Positions 14,785 through 24,348 of a DNA stretch of 64,000 nt are shown piece after piece. Below the pieces are notes generated by a model that worked only from the letters and a program-made list of their open reading frames with translations, was not told the DNA's origin and ran no database searches. The position numbers were made by a program, and so were the translations under genes. Source of the stretch: Candidula unifasciata (taxonomy: Eukaryota > Mollusca > Gastropoda > Stylommatophora > Geomitridae); assembly GCA_905116865.2 (NCBI GenBank), contig CAJHNH020003135.1, forward strand, positions 278,501 to 342,500, read 5' to 3'. Positions within the stretch are counted from its first letter, which is position 1. The number at the start of each line of letters is the position of its first letter.

Positions 14785-14915
14785 CCGGTAACGCCTTTAG
14801 GGTGTATCCATATGGAAGAGCGCCCATTTTTTACCCATATAGTGGTCCATTACGCCGGCCCGTCTTTAGCACGGTCTTTATACTGGTACCATTTTAGGGA
14901 CCTGCGACCACAATA
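14785..14915 (-). mobile_element. SINE-E fragment
   Basis: Contains taacgcctttagggtgtatc and ttacgccggcccgtctttag, reverse-oriented relative to the 49287 copy. Confidence 0.45.
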
Positions 14916-15089
14916 ATGATTACACGCAGAAGAAAAAAAAAATGTAGTACCGTGTAAATGGGTGTCAACGTTGGCTTTTGTAAAGTTGACGTTTTTAGAG
15001 CACGTCCGTTGGTGCCGTGCCAGGGGGGGGGGGTGGGGGGGGGGGGGGGGGGCAATCATTTAAACGTACTGAATTTTTTTTTCGAGCAC

Positions 15090-15275
15090 GACTTTGGCTT
15101 CTAGATCGATCCAGCCTTAAGTGGGTACAAGGTATAGTCCTGGGAAGTAAAGGTGGCCGGCGTGAAGTTGACCGCATCACCCAATGAGGGCTGATTGATT
15201 AGTCTTTACAAATATGAGTCTTTCCCCTAATATGATCCGATGCGGTACTGTCGTATAATGGGACCTTTACAATCA
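15090..15275 (+). mobile_element. SINE-E fragment
   Basis: Contains ccagccttaagtgggtacaa, cctgggaagtaaaggtggcc and a degraded tgattagtctttacaaatatgag end, in the same orientation as 49287. Confidence 0.55.
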
Positions 15276-15439
15276 TTTTCTACGGTAGACTATAACCTAG
15301 GCGTAGGAAACTAGAGGCTGTACGTCGCCTGAGCGCCCCCCCCCCCCCCCCCCCCTCAATAATTAGAGTTAACCTCTTCCTTTTTTTTTTCAAGCGGCTT
15401 ATTTTAAACATCAATCCAGCGATTTGACTTAAAACTACA

Positions 15440-16480
15440 TCAGCCAAAATAATCAGTGCTTTTCTTCTTTCTTCGTTCCTCTGCTCCAGGAATGCCTCGC
15501 GGCGTCAGGGCAGGAAGAGATCTCTGGAACGGGACCTTCTGTTCGCTTCGTATAAAGTACTTTTAAGTGTCTCTAATATTTCTGCTGTCCATGTTCTGCG
15601 TGGTCGGCCTGTGGATCTGTTACCACTGTATCTGTATGGCACTGCTCTCTGTGGTGCCCTGTCTGATGCCAATCTTGTTACATGGCCAAACCATTTGATG
15701 TATTGTGTATCTATAAAGTTCAGTATTGGTTCTGTGCCCTCTCCTCCTGACATCATCGTTCCTAAGATCCTTTCTCATTACACCTAGCATAGTACGCAAA
15801 ATTTTATTTGTGTGGTGACTGTTTTCCTTTTATCTTCTGAAGACAGTGTCCATGTTTGACATTGATCATAGCATTGGTAAGAATATTGTATTGAACAGTG
15901 ATCTTTTAGTGTTCATATTCAAATAACAGCATGTGAAAATTGGTGCCGTTTGACCTAAAACTTGATTGGCTTTATTGCATCTTTGCTGGAGTTCTTTATT
16001 AATTTTTTCGTCTTCTGGGGAACAAAGAATGCTCCTCAGATATGTAAAAGCCTTCGCTTGCTTTGTGTTTATCAGTTTTCATATTGGTGTTTCTTCCTTT
16101 TCAAGGGAATGTCATCACTTCTGTTTTGTCTTCTCTGATCTTTTTATCGTAGTTGTCGCATTCTGAGCGAAGTCTGTTTATATGTTCTTGTAGTTTTACT
16201 GTTGTTGTTGGTGGTATGATTGCCTGGTCATCGGCGAAAAGCAATTTATTCAGTAATTCTCCGATATTGTCCCCCTCGCTGATGTTAGCTGATTTGCACA
16301 TTTGTTCGATGTATGTAATCTCACTTCCAGTCTAATGTAGAACTTTTCTGACATTCCTGTATTTGTTCGAACTGCGCATTGTCTGTTCACGTACAAGTTC
16401 TTGCACAATTTGATAAGTTGTTCGTTTACTCCGTAAACTCAGCGACACTAGCTTTCCTTAATTACCGCTATACAGTCGTG
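15440..16480 (-). mobile_element. Non-LTR retrotransposon (LINE) 3' fragment, reverse transcriptase remnants
   Basis: On the - strand 16301-16101 encodes LLNKLLFADDQAIIPPT, whose FADD box is the catalytic palm motif of non-LTR reverse transcriptases. It continues with CDNYDKKI and KTEVM. Further along, in shifted frames, are remnants of the thumb (KINKELQQRCNKANQVLGQ) and, at 15756-15505, the C-terminal IKWFGHVTRL and GRPRRTW motifs. The 3' end is a GAA/GAAA-rich tail at 15480-15440. Several frameshifts and stops show it is dead. It is 5'-truncated, and no endonuclease domain is present. Confidence 0.82.
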
Positions 16481-17520
16481 CCTGAGTTTGTCCTCCTATC
16501 TTAAAACAACAGCTAGAGAACAACAGTGGTTGAGTTCAGGGGTTATCGGAAAGGAATGTGGGAAGTTGTTCACAGAGGAGCCTGAACCTGGGAGTTCATA
16601 TCCCTCTAAAGTACACCCGCCCCCCCCCCCCCACCTCCCTCTTTCTAACCCGCCGCCCTGGTGCCCCGGAACCGTAACAGGGTAATAAAATAATTTCAAT
16701 GAACCCAGAGGTGAGCAAAAGACGCTGGGGCATTGTTTTACACGAAGTTTCCCGTTCCGAAACTGACGCGCAAGAGCGCGTTGCCATTCAATGTTGCCAC
16801 TTTGAATGTTTTACATCCAGATTTAGGTGTTTTCCCTTGCATTTAGATTTCTGTTACTTGCATTTAGATGGCGTTTATGACGTTTAGATGGTGGATGTAT
16901 TTCTAGAAGTTTTTAATTGGACTGAATTTATCAAATCTAACCTAAGAAACAGGATGAAATTTGATCTCTTAAATGCTATTTTGACAATAAAATGATAAGA
17001 GTAGGAAAAGGCTGTTCCACTTATCAGCTCTCTGATTAGGTATTAAAAGAAATTGGAACAGCACACCCGAGTCATTTTGAAAGCTTCAACTTCATCATCC
17101 AAGCTAAGTTTATCCTGCGGATCTTGTAAGGCAGACTTCAGTAAAGATGAAGACATGATAATAGGGTAAAATATAGGGTAAGTCATATCCATTGCTATGT
17201 AATTTTTCTTTCCATTTGAATGTTTTTCTAGATATTTTTCACGCAAATTTAGATGTTTTTAGATATTTTTGACTCTGTTTTGGATGTGTATTTTTTGTCA
17301 GAGAAAAGTGACAACACTAGTGCCATTGTTAAAGCACAGCCGCGGGGATCGACTTTAGTGCACCACGCAGTACCTTATTTGGTTCGGTCTTTCTCCGCAA
17401 AACGTCTTGTCGCCTGCCGAGAGCGTCACAGAAAGAACGAAGTCTGTAGCTCCAACGATGATTTCCAGGGATCTCACTAGAATTGTAACTGGTTAACGTC
17501 GTGTCTGCGACTCCATGACC
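16480..17520. other. Stretch without identifiable genes
   Basis: About 1 kb with a 13-C run near 16620 and no exon or repeat family I can support. Short frames here are unsupported. Confidence 0.4.
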
Positions 17521-17526
17521 TTCAAA

Positions 17527-17549
17527 GCGCGAGGCAAACGGCTCGCGCT
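17527..17549. repeat. Inverted repeat GCGCGAG / CTCGCGC
   Basis: Seven-base arms with an 8-9 base spacer (gcgcgag ... ctcgcgc), in a locally CpG-rich stretch about 80 bp upstream of the ATG at 17625. It could be a protein-binding palindrome or a transposon sub-terminal repeat. Confidence 0.5.
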
Positions 17550-17569
17550 ATCAAACAACGGATAAATTG

Positions 17570-17578
17570 TTTCGCGCC
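17570..17578 (+). promoter_or_regulatory. E2F-like site TTTCGCGCC
   Basis: Exact match to the E2F consensus TTTSGCGC, 47 bp upstream of the ATG at 17625. A site this short can occur by chance. The CpG-rich surroundings make a promoter plausible. Confidence 0.35.
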
Positions 17579-17624
17579 AAACTGTCTGAGTGACTGATTT
17601 GCCAACCAGACGCTAACTATCAAC

Positions 17625-17960
17625 ATGGCGGTAAATAACCTTGAGCCTAATGACAATAAGGGGTCTGCGCGAATTCATTACAATCAAGCGCTCTTGTCTG
17701 TGTGTTCATCAGAGGTGGACATCTCTGAGGTTCAGGAATCTGTGTGTTCATCAGAGGTGGACATCTCTGAGGTTCAGGAATCTGTGTGTTCATCAGAGGT
17801 GGACATATCTGAGGTTCGGGAAGAATCTCCGAGTAATGAAACAGCCAAGCAAACAGCGTTTTGTTTCTCACCAAGGCTGCCGAAGTTTTTGGGTGAATGG
17901 TTCCAATTTTTTAAGATATCAAGACACAAAAAGATACCTCATTTTAAAAAATACAATTAA
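17625..17960 (+). CDS. Hypothetical ORF with a triplicated 14-residue repeat (doubtful)
   Basis: A 111-codon frame starts at ATG 17625 in a good context (caacATGGCG) and ends at TAA 17958-17960. Residues 25-66 are three in-frame copies of a 42-bp repeat encoding SVCSSEVDISEVQE, the last with R for Q. The rest is basic and aromatic (ISRHKKIPHFKKYN). The CpG-rich upstream stretch has an E2F-like site and a GCGCGAG palindrome. No domain is recognised. It may be the first exon of a gene, the start of a transposon gene, or a chance frame. An A12 run just after the stop also leaves a retrocopy possible. Confidence 0.35.
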   Translation: MAVNNLEPNDNKGSARIHYNQALLSVCSSEVDISEVQESVCSSEVDISEVQESVCSSEVDISEVREESPSNETAKQTAFCFSPRLPKFLGEWFQFFKISRHKKIPHFKKYN

Positions 17961-18116
17961 AAAAAAAAAACCGCCAACAGCGTCTTAAAAAAAGTTTAAC
18001 TTAAAGGTGGCTTACCGTATATGTAATCAGAATTGAAATTCTTTAACACGACATCATGGATGTATCATTATGATGCTAATTGAAAGTGATTTTAATCTCT
18101 TATATCTTATGCGTGT

Positions 18117-18398
18117 GGTTTCCAGGGTCCCATTGTGGAAGGGTGGGGGAACAAGAATAGACCCACTGCCTCTCCAACAAGCATGTCGTAGGAGTCGACT
18201 AATCGGGGGATCCTTTATAGTCGAGTACATCTGCCTGAGAGGCAAGGAACTAAGAGTCTGTAAAAAAAAAATCAGATCTGTGAAGCGGATGTACACGCAA
18301 CACTCAGGTGCTGAAACAAGACCAAATCTCCGAAATGGACGAACACCCAGGACTTTCTGCTGTTGTTTACAGCCGGAGAACGTGAAGAACAAGCAAAA
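18117..18398 (+). mobile_element. SINE-A copy, near full length
   Basis: Runs from ggtttccagggtcccattgt through aagcatgtcgtaggagtcga and ctgcctgagaggcaaggaac to ggagaacgtgaagaacaagc. Frames of 143-148 codons on both strands are this element and not genes. Confidence 0.85.
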
Positions 18399-18644
18399 GA
18401 TCAACCCCCAGCAATATTTGTTTGATCTTGCCCTATTAGACCCCCTCCCCCACCATAACCACACCCTCCCCCCCCCCCCTTCCATTCTTTATGTACTTGC
18501 TCGTAATGTTCTTTAACAAGACGGATAAATGTACACGTCCTTCCTTACATTCTTTTTTTTTTTTTTTGGTGTGGAAAAGGAGGGGGAGGGGTCACTAAAG
18601 AGGTCTGATCACCCCCCCCCCATCTCCACTAGGCTCGCCTGTCG

Positions 18645-19175
18645 GTTACGCCTATGACAGCGGCGCTGTGTCGGACTTTTTGCTTCTGCCGGACGGTGGC
18701 CGAAGTATTTTTGCTCCATTTGTAGACTGGATATAGTTTCGTCGCCCAGCTTCTGAGTGAATGCATGGCGTGACCCTGTGAGCTGCGGATTTCATTTGGA
18801 ATTTTTTTCGACTGTGACCAACGTGGTGTTAATTGTAGATTCTAAAATGGCGCGATGCCCCGTCATGTTGGCGGTGCCCGTTGTGATTACAATTGATACG
18901 CCTGGGAAACTGCTGATCTGTTGGCGACAAGTTCTGCTATCATCAATGCAACTGCATTTCTAATGTTGGACTGTTTTGTGTTAGCACTGATGGCTACCAA
19001 TGCTTTAAATGCGAGTGTATGCTAGATATGCGAGACAGCAGTCTGTCAATCTTTCCACAAGGGACTGTGATCCATTCTGGGTGTTTTTCGCTGGCACAGG
19101 AGCAGAGCAAAGATGGGGCGACCCGTTTGCTATGAAGCTGAAACTAAGACTACCAGACTACCAGACTGCCTATGG
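18645..19175 (+). repeat. Dispersed family M, copy 1 (about 530 bp)
   Basis: This stretch is matched along its length by the reverse complement of 28950-29520. Anchors are tttttgcttctgccg, agtttcgtcgcccagcttct, actgctgatctgttgg, tcaatctttccacaaggg and gaagctgaaactaagactac. It ends in short GACTACCA repeats, which look like a retroelement microsatellite tail. No coding frame is preserved between the copies. Confidence 0.75.
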
Positions 19176-19537
19176 TTAACACTTATCTGACTGTCTTAAA
19201 TCGGTTATTCCCACGGCCAGCTCCAGAGAAGGCATTGGTTATTTCTTATGTTTTTCTCACTGCTGGCGACTGGTCTAAAGTTAACCCCCATTTTGTTCTA
19301 CATGTATACGCCTATGGAGGAGACAACAGCACACTACAACAGTGAGACGAAACACAAGACTCGAGTGCAGCTACGGTAGGCTCCCCTCGGTGATGCCGTG
19401 TATTCAATGAAAACTTTCACTGACAGTTCCGGAGTTCCCGTGTGTGCGCGAGTCAGTGAGAAACAGAACAGATTCCAGTCCTACGTTTTCTCTCCAAGAA
19501 GGTAAGCATTTTTATATCATAAAGTGTACAGCCTTTT

Positions 19538-19842
19538 CTTCTTCCGCTTCTTCTTCTTCTTCTTCTTCTCGTTAACCGCCTTGTAAACTCCGACGAAACG
19601 TTCTGGTTGTTGGTCCACATCTCGACTTGTCTTGCTCCAGAACTAGAGTTTTGCGTGCACATTGATTTTACATTTCTGACATATTTATATGCAGGCTGTT
19701 GGTTGTTCGCCTCTTAGACAGATGCACTCCGACTTCATTTGAAACGCCCCTACATAGTCGCCTTTTACTACATACTTGTGAGGGGGGGGGGGGGAGAGGT
19801 TCTGTTCTTTTATTCAACATAAATGAGGCCCGTAGCTCACAT
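19538..19842 (-). mobile_element. SINE-A copy
   Basis: Reverse-oriented. It begins with (TTC)n, which is the GAA tail on the - strand, and runs through gatgcactccgacttcattt to the terminal taaatgaggcccgtagctca. Confidence 0.82.
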
Positions 19843-19941
19843 GGAGAAAGTTTTATAGCAAAGTTATTGTCTGTTGTCATGTTACTCGGCTGTGCCAGTT
19901 TTGTTGATCCTCTTATACAAATACATTGGCTGGATTTTGTT

Positions 19942-20246
19942 CTTTTTTTTCTTCTTCGCGTTCACCAGCTGCAAACTCTGGCGGAAGGTTCTGGTTGCTC
20001 GTCCACTACTGAACTGCAGTCCTGCTCCAGAACCTGAGTGTTGCGTGTGCATCAGTTTTACAGATCTCATTCTCTTGAATACAGACTGTTGGTCCCTTGC
20101 CTCTCCGGCAGATGCTCTCCGACTTCAAAGGAAGCTCCCCAATTAGTCGACTCTTACGACATGCTTTTGGGGAGGGAGTGGGTCTATTCTTGTTTTCCCC
20201 ACAATGAGGCCCCGGAACCCACACGGGGAGGGGGGGGGGGGGGCTA
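19942..20246 (-). mobile_element. SINE-A copy, full length
   Basis: Complete reverse-oriented copy from the TTC run to gaacccacacggggaggg. GATTTTGTT at 19933-19941 and 20247-20255 flanks it as a probable 9-bp target-site duplication. Confidence 0.88.
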
Positions 20247-20751
20247 GATTTTGTTGAATTTTCTTCCGTAACTTAGTGCCTGCCTTGGGGTTTCATGTTT
20301 GCGGGTCATGCTTAGTAATAGTTAAGTCTTCTTCATCTTCTTCTTCCTCCTCCTCCTCTTTCATCTTCTCTCCCCTACTCCTTCTGCGTATTTTATTTTT
20401 CTTCTCCCACTGCTGCTTCTCCTCCAACTCTGACTGTTTCCTTCACCCTTTTGTGTCTTTGCTTTGCACTTAGTAGCGTTATGCCTGTTCACAAAATTTT
20501 CGGCATTATCGCCTTTCGACAGGCACACCCGACATTCTTTTAACGCGCCGAATAAACCCATGAGAAAAAAAAAACCGCTTTCATTGCACACCAACGTCTG
20601 CTTGGTTGGTAGACGCACTTGTCTGTCTTACCAGACAATAGTGTTCTATTGTGCCGTCACGAGACATGGGAGCCACAGCCTATGGGATGGCGTGTGTGGC
20701 CAACATGAAAAGTCCCCCTAAGTCAGGGCATCAGAAGTCAGTGGTCCAGGA

Positions 20752-21345
20752 GCTATCCCTGGTCGTCTGCATGCCGGGAAGGAGAACATAACTTATGTTC
20801 TATATCTGATCGTCTGTATGTCGGAAAGGAGAACATAACTGAAATGTTCTATCCCTGGTCGTCTGTATGCTGGGAAGGAGAACATAACTGGAATGTTCTA
20901 TATCTGATCGTCTGCATGCCGGGAAGGAGAACATAACTGGAATGTTCTATCCCTGGTCGTCTGTATGCTGGGAAGGAGAACATAACTGGAAGGTTCTATA
21001 TCTGATCGTCTGCATGCCGGGAAGGAGATCATAACTGGAATGTTCTATATCTGATCGTCTGTATATCGGGAAGGAGAACATAACTGGAATGTTCTATCCC
21101 TGGTCGTCTGTATGCTGGGAAGGAGAACTTAACTGGAATGTTCTAACCCTGATCGTCTGCATGCCGGGAAGGAGATCATAACTGAAATGTTCTATCCCTG
21201 GTCGTCTGTATACTGGCAAGGAGAAAATAACTCGAATGTTCTATATCTGATCGCCTGCATGCCGGAAAGGAGAACATAACTGGATTGTTCTATCCCTGGT
21301 TGGGATAGTCTGTATGCTGGGAAGGAGAACATAACTCAAATGTTC
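20752..21345. repeat. 49-bp minisatellite, 12 units of two alternating types
   Basis: The unit contains ggtcgtctgtatgctgggaa and ggagaacataactggaatgt. Type 1 (ccctggtcgtctgtatgctg) and type 2 (atctgatcgtctgcatgccg) mostly alternate, so the working unit is about 98 bp. Confidence 0.92.
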
Positions 21346-22164
21346 TATCAACTAAACCTCATCAGATTATCTTCCCTGTCCCTTTTCTCTTTCCACTTCA
21401 CAGCTCAGGTAATAATGTTACTTAAGGGGTTAAATTCCGATGTTCATTCTACTATTGCCGGTATTACACTGGTGTGTTGGAGCAGCATAAGTGATCATTT
21501 TCCTTTTCTGCCCTAGGATGCTAAGATACCAGCGGTGAGAACACATTATAATTAGGGTGACCATACGTCCAGTGTTAGACCGTCCATTTTTTTAGGTGTG
21601 AACCGGTCGTCCCATTGGAACTCTCCCCCCCCCCCCCCACCACACACACACAAATACCATGTTGTCTCGTTTTTTTTTTAAAAATGAGCCCACAAATCCG
21701 ACGCCCCTGAGGCGCAAAAGGTGCAAGCGAGATTATTCCTCTGAGCATCCTGCATGAAGTCATGGATTAAGTTGAAGGCCGCGGGCTAGTAAAGATAAGT
21801 CTTTGATGGCGCAAGGAACAGATACAACTAGAGATTATGGTCGAGGGGGTGGGGGTTGGGATGGGATAGAACAGTGGATCAAAAAGTCGTAGCAAAATTA
21901 GACTTGTGTCATGTCTTAACTCCCAATACCAGCCAACGCGTGGGGCGTCGATGTGTCATCTCTTCTAATGCCAGTCATATCGTAATGTGTTTCTCTACCA
22001 TTTTACATTTGATCAAGGCATATCAGTAATCTATCGTTCGTGTTTTTCACACGAGCCTTTTCATGGTACCTTAATTCGTGACTTTTTATAATGAGTATAC
22101 CCTCTTATGACCATTTGTTTGTGGCACTTGTTGGCACTGAAGGATTTCAACATTTTGGTGACTG

Positions 22165-22375
22165 ACTGATTGACTTTCTACCCTGCCAGGACATCACACA
22201 AGCGATAAACACCCGATGACACAATGTGCCACCATGCGGGTGAGGATCACCGTGGAGAGGTCCCAGAAACCGCGTTCAGCCTTTAGGCCATATTTATGGC
22301 CAGGCTATATTGCAGCCCCTGGCAAAAGCCAGAGTAGGGCTTCAAATAACGAAAAATATCATCCTAAAAAGGACG
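22165..22375 (+). mobile_element. SINE-D copy
   Basis: Contains ccaggacatcacacaagcga, acacccgatgacacaatgtg, ccaccatgcgggtgaggatc and a ccagagtagggcttcaaata end. Diverged relatives lie at 25055 (+), 44015 (+), 13300 (-) and 13520 (-). No obvious tRNA head is seen. Confidence 0.6.
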
Positions 22376-22744
22376 AGAAGTTCTAATGCAGTGATTGGCC
22401 AACGGACGCCACATGTGTTCATGGCAGAAGCAAATGGATGACTCCCAGTGCAACAAAACCTATCATATGGAGTGCTGTCATACCAGTTCCTGGCTCAACT
22501 GAAAGCTAGAGAAAGACTTCCTAAACACGACGGCAATGTTTTTTCATCCTTCAGGTTACTACGTTTCCTTTGGGAACTCCAGTATAACTGCTGTGCGTTT
22601 GACAGGGCTTCCGGAATTTGTAAATGTAGGATTCTCCCCCTTGTTGTGTTAAAATTGAAGACTGCAATCCTGGAGAGAAAAAAAAAGGGCGGGGGGGGGG
22701 GGGGGGGGGGGACTATATGCTGGTCAAACAAACGTTAGTCTCCC

Positions 22745-23010
22745 CGCGGAAAGTAGGTCACGCTCCATTGATAACTTTTTTGGACTTGTCTAACCTGTTG
22801 GGGGTTTACGGGTGTGCCGTTCTGTTTGCTATCTGTGTTGTCTTTCTTGCATTTACGTTTTTATTCCCAGAAAGAGAATGCCTGAGACATAGGTTTCGTC
22901 ACAGACCCCCGTTAACTTGTGCCAAAGACACGTGGCTCAAGGCCGACCAGTCAGAAGTGAGCTAGTGTGTACCGGTGTGTAGATTGGGGGGGGGGGGGGG
23001 GGGGGGGGTA
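22745..23010 (+). repeat. Dispersed family L, copy 1
   Basis: Shares with 48690-49000 the ordered blocks tttacgtttttatt, cctg(a)gacataggttt, ggccgacc(a/t)(g/a)tcagaag and gtgtgta. It ends in a G run of more than 20 at about 22986-23009. It might be an LTR or promoter-bearing terminal repeat; no TG...CA ends were confirmed. Confidence 0.45.
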
Positions 23011-23376
23011 ACGTTTGTTTTACCCTATATGCTTATCGTGATGGCAGTGGGAAACCCTCCACCCTCACCAACATAAACATAGTTTGAATTACTCAGTCGG
23101 CAATACTATCCAAACATGATCACACCGTAGTGGACGCGCAACAGTGACATGTTATGGCGTCAATTGGTTTTTCCCCCTGAACGAGACTGAGAACGTTGAT
23201 CCGCCAACAAAGCCATCAATCTAATAGCTGAAGTCAGCAGGCACCACATTAAGCCAATATGGCAGACGCTAGCGCGGGCATCAATCACTAGATCTGCCAA
23301 CATCTGGTTCTGGGTCGTGCTGGTGAAACGGTTCAGATAAAGCAAATGTGAACAAGTCATTGAGGATGAAACTGGT

Positions 23377-23467
23377 GATGGGAAATGGGGGAAGAGAGAG
23401 TAGACCTACTGTTCTACGATAAGCATGTCGTAAAAGGCGACTAATGAGGGGTTTGCGATACATGTTA
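23377..23467 (+). mobile_element. SINE-A 5' fragment
   Basis: Matches the first third of SINE-A (agtagacctactgttctacg, ataagcatgtcgtaaaaggc). Confidence 0.6.
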
Positions 23468-23524
23468 GAGAATGACATTAAGCGATGGACGAACTGTGGC
23501 CTCAGAGTATATAGGTTTCTTATA

Positions 23525-23741
23525 GGTTTAAACAACAGATCAACATCATGGCACAATGTAGTAACCCATAAGTGCTCCTTTTTACTTTTAACTCAAGCCT
23601 GAGTCAGACGAATGCTAGCGCAGTGCACGAACTCCGTAGCACCGGCGAGGATCCTGAAATACTTTGGATAGATTTTAAAGTCCAAATTTTGCCCATGCAG
23701 CGCCGTTGTTAGGCTACTCTTTTCGATTTCGAGCTTCCCCG
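23525..23741 (-). mobile_element. SINE-C copy, truncated
   Basis: Shares caacagatcaacatcatggc and cgtagcaccggcgaggatcc with the copies at 3328 and 11920. It abuts the SINE-A copy that starts at 23742. Confidence 0.65.
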
Positions 23742-23998
23742 TGTATGTTCCGGGGCCCTACTGTTGGAAAACAAGAATATACCCACTGCCTGCCCATAAG
23801 CATGTATTAGGAGTAGAAAATGTTAAAAGTACATCTGCCTGAGAGGCAAGGAACCATCAGTCTGCGTGCAAATGAGTCAGACCCGTGAAACGGATGTGCA
23901 TGCCACACTCAGTTTTTGGAACAGGACTAGACTCCAGAAGTGGACGAACAACCAGAACTTTTCGCCGGAGTTTAAAGCCGGTGAAGACGAAGAAAATG
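23742..23998 (+). mobile_element. SINE-A copy, full length
   Basis: Starts ccccgtgtatgttccggggc and ends gccggtgaagacgaagaaaa. It lies about 90 bp upstream of the acceptor of the first coding exon of the Reeler gene, so it sits in that gene's 5' intron or upstream region. Confidence 0.88.
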
Positions 23999-24113
23999 CT
24001 GTCTGCTCGAACTTCATAGTTATTACTTAATAACTGTCTTTTATTGAACTTAATTTTGGTTTTGTATGTGTGCGTGTATAATTTTTTCAGAATAGTTAGT
24101 ACAAGTCGCAGCT

Positions 24114-24348
24114 ATGAATCACGCCATTCTGTTCATCTTGACCGTCTGTGGAACTGTTTTTCGAGGTCACTATATGGTCGCTGGTTACCCTGATGGAGCC
24201 CCAGAGGGAACGTGCGAGATCATGTATCCTGGACACCACACGAAACCGGAAGATCCCACTTCATCCCTGATAGCGCCCCAGACCGGCAAACCTTTCTACA
24301 GCATCGTCGTTGACAAGACAAAGGTCAATCCTGGGGAAGAAGTTCAAG
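24114..24348 (+). CDS. Reeler gene coding exon 1
   Basis: Codes for the signal peptide and the YPDGAP...GEEVQ part. The ATG at 24114 is the first in frame and is followed directly by the hydrophobic leader. The donor G|GTCAGA follows base 24348, leaving phase 1. The retained-intron reading stops soon after at 24377. Confidence 0.87.

Noticed and set aside
18757..18963. 68-codon frame in family M
   Set aside because: The frame is not conserved in the second family M copy, so it is not a preserved coding sequence.
22425..22500. QCNKTYHMECC, resembling part of a PHD finger
   Set aside because: Too short, followed by a stop, and the remaining zinc ligands are not found in any frame nearby.
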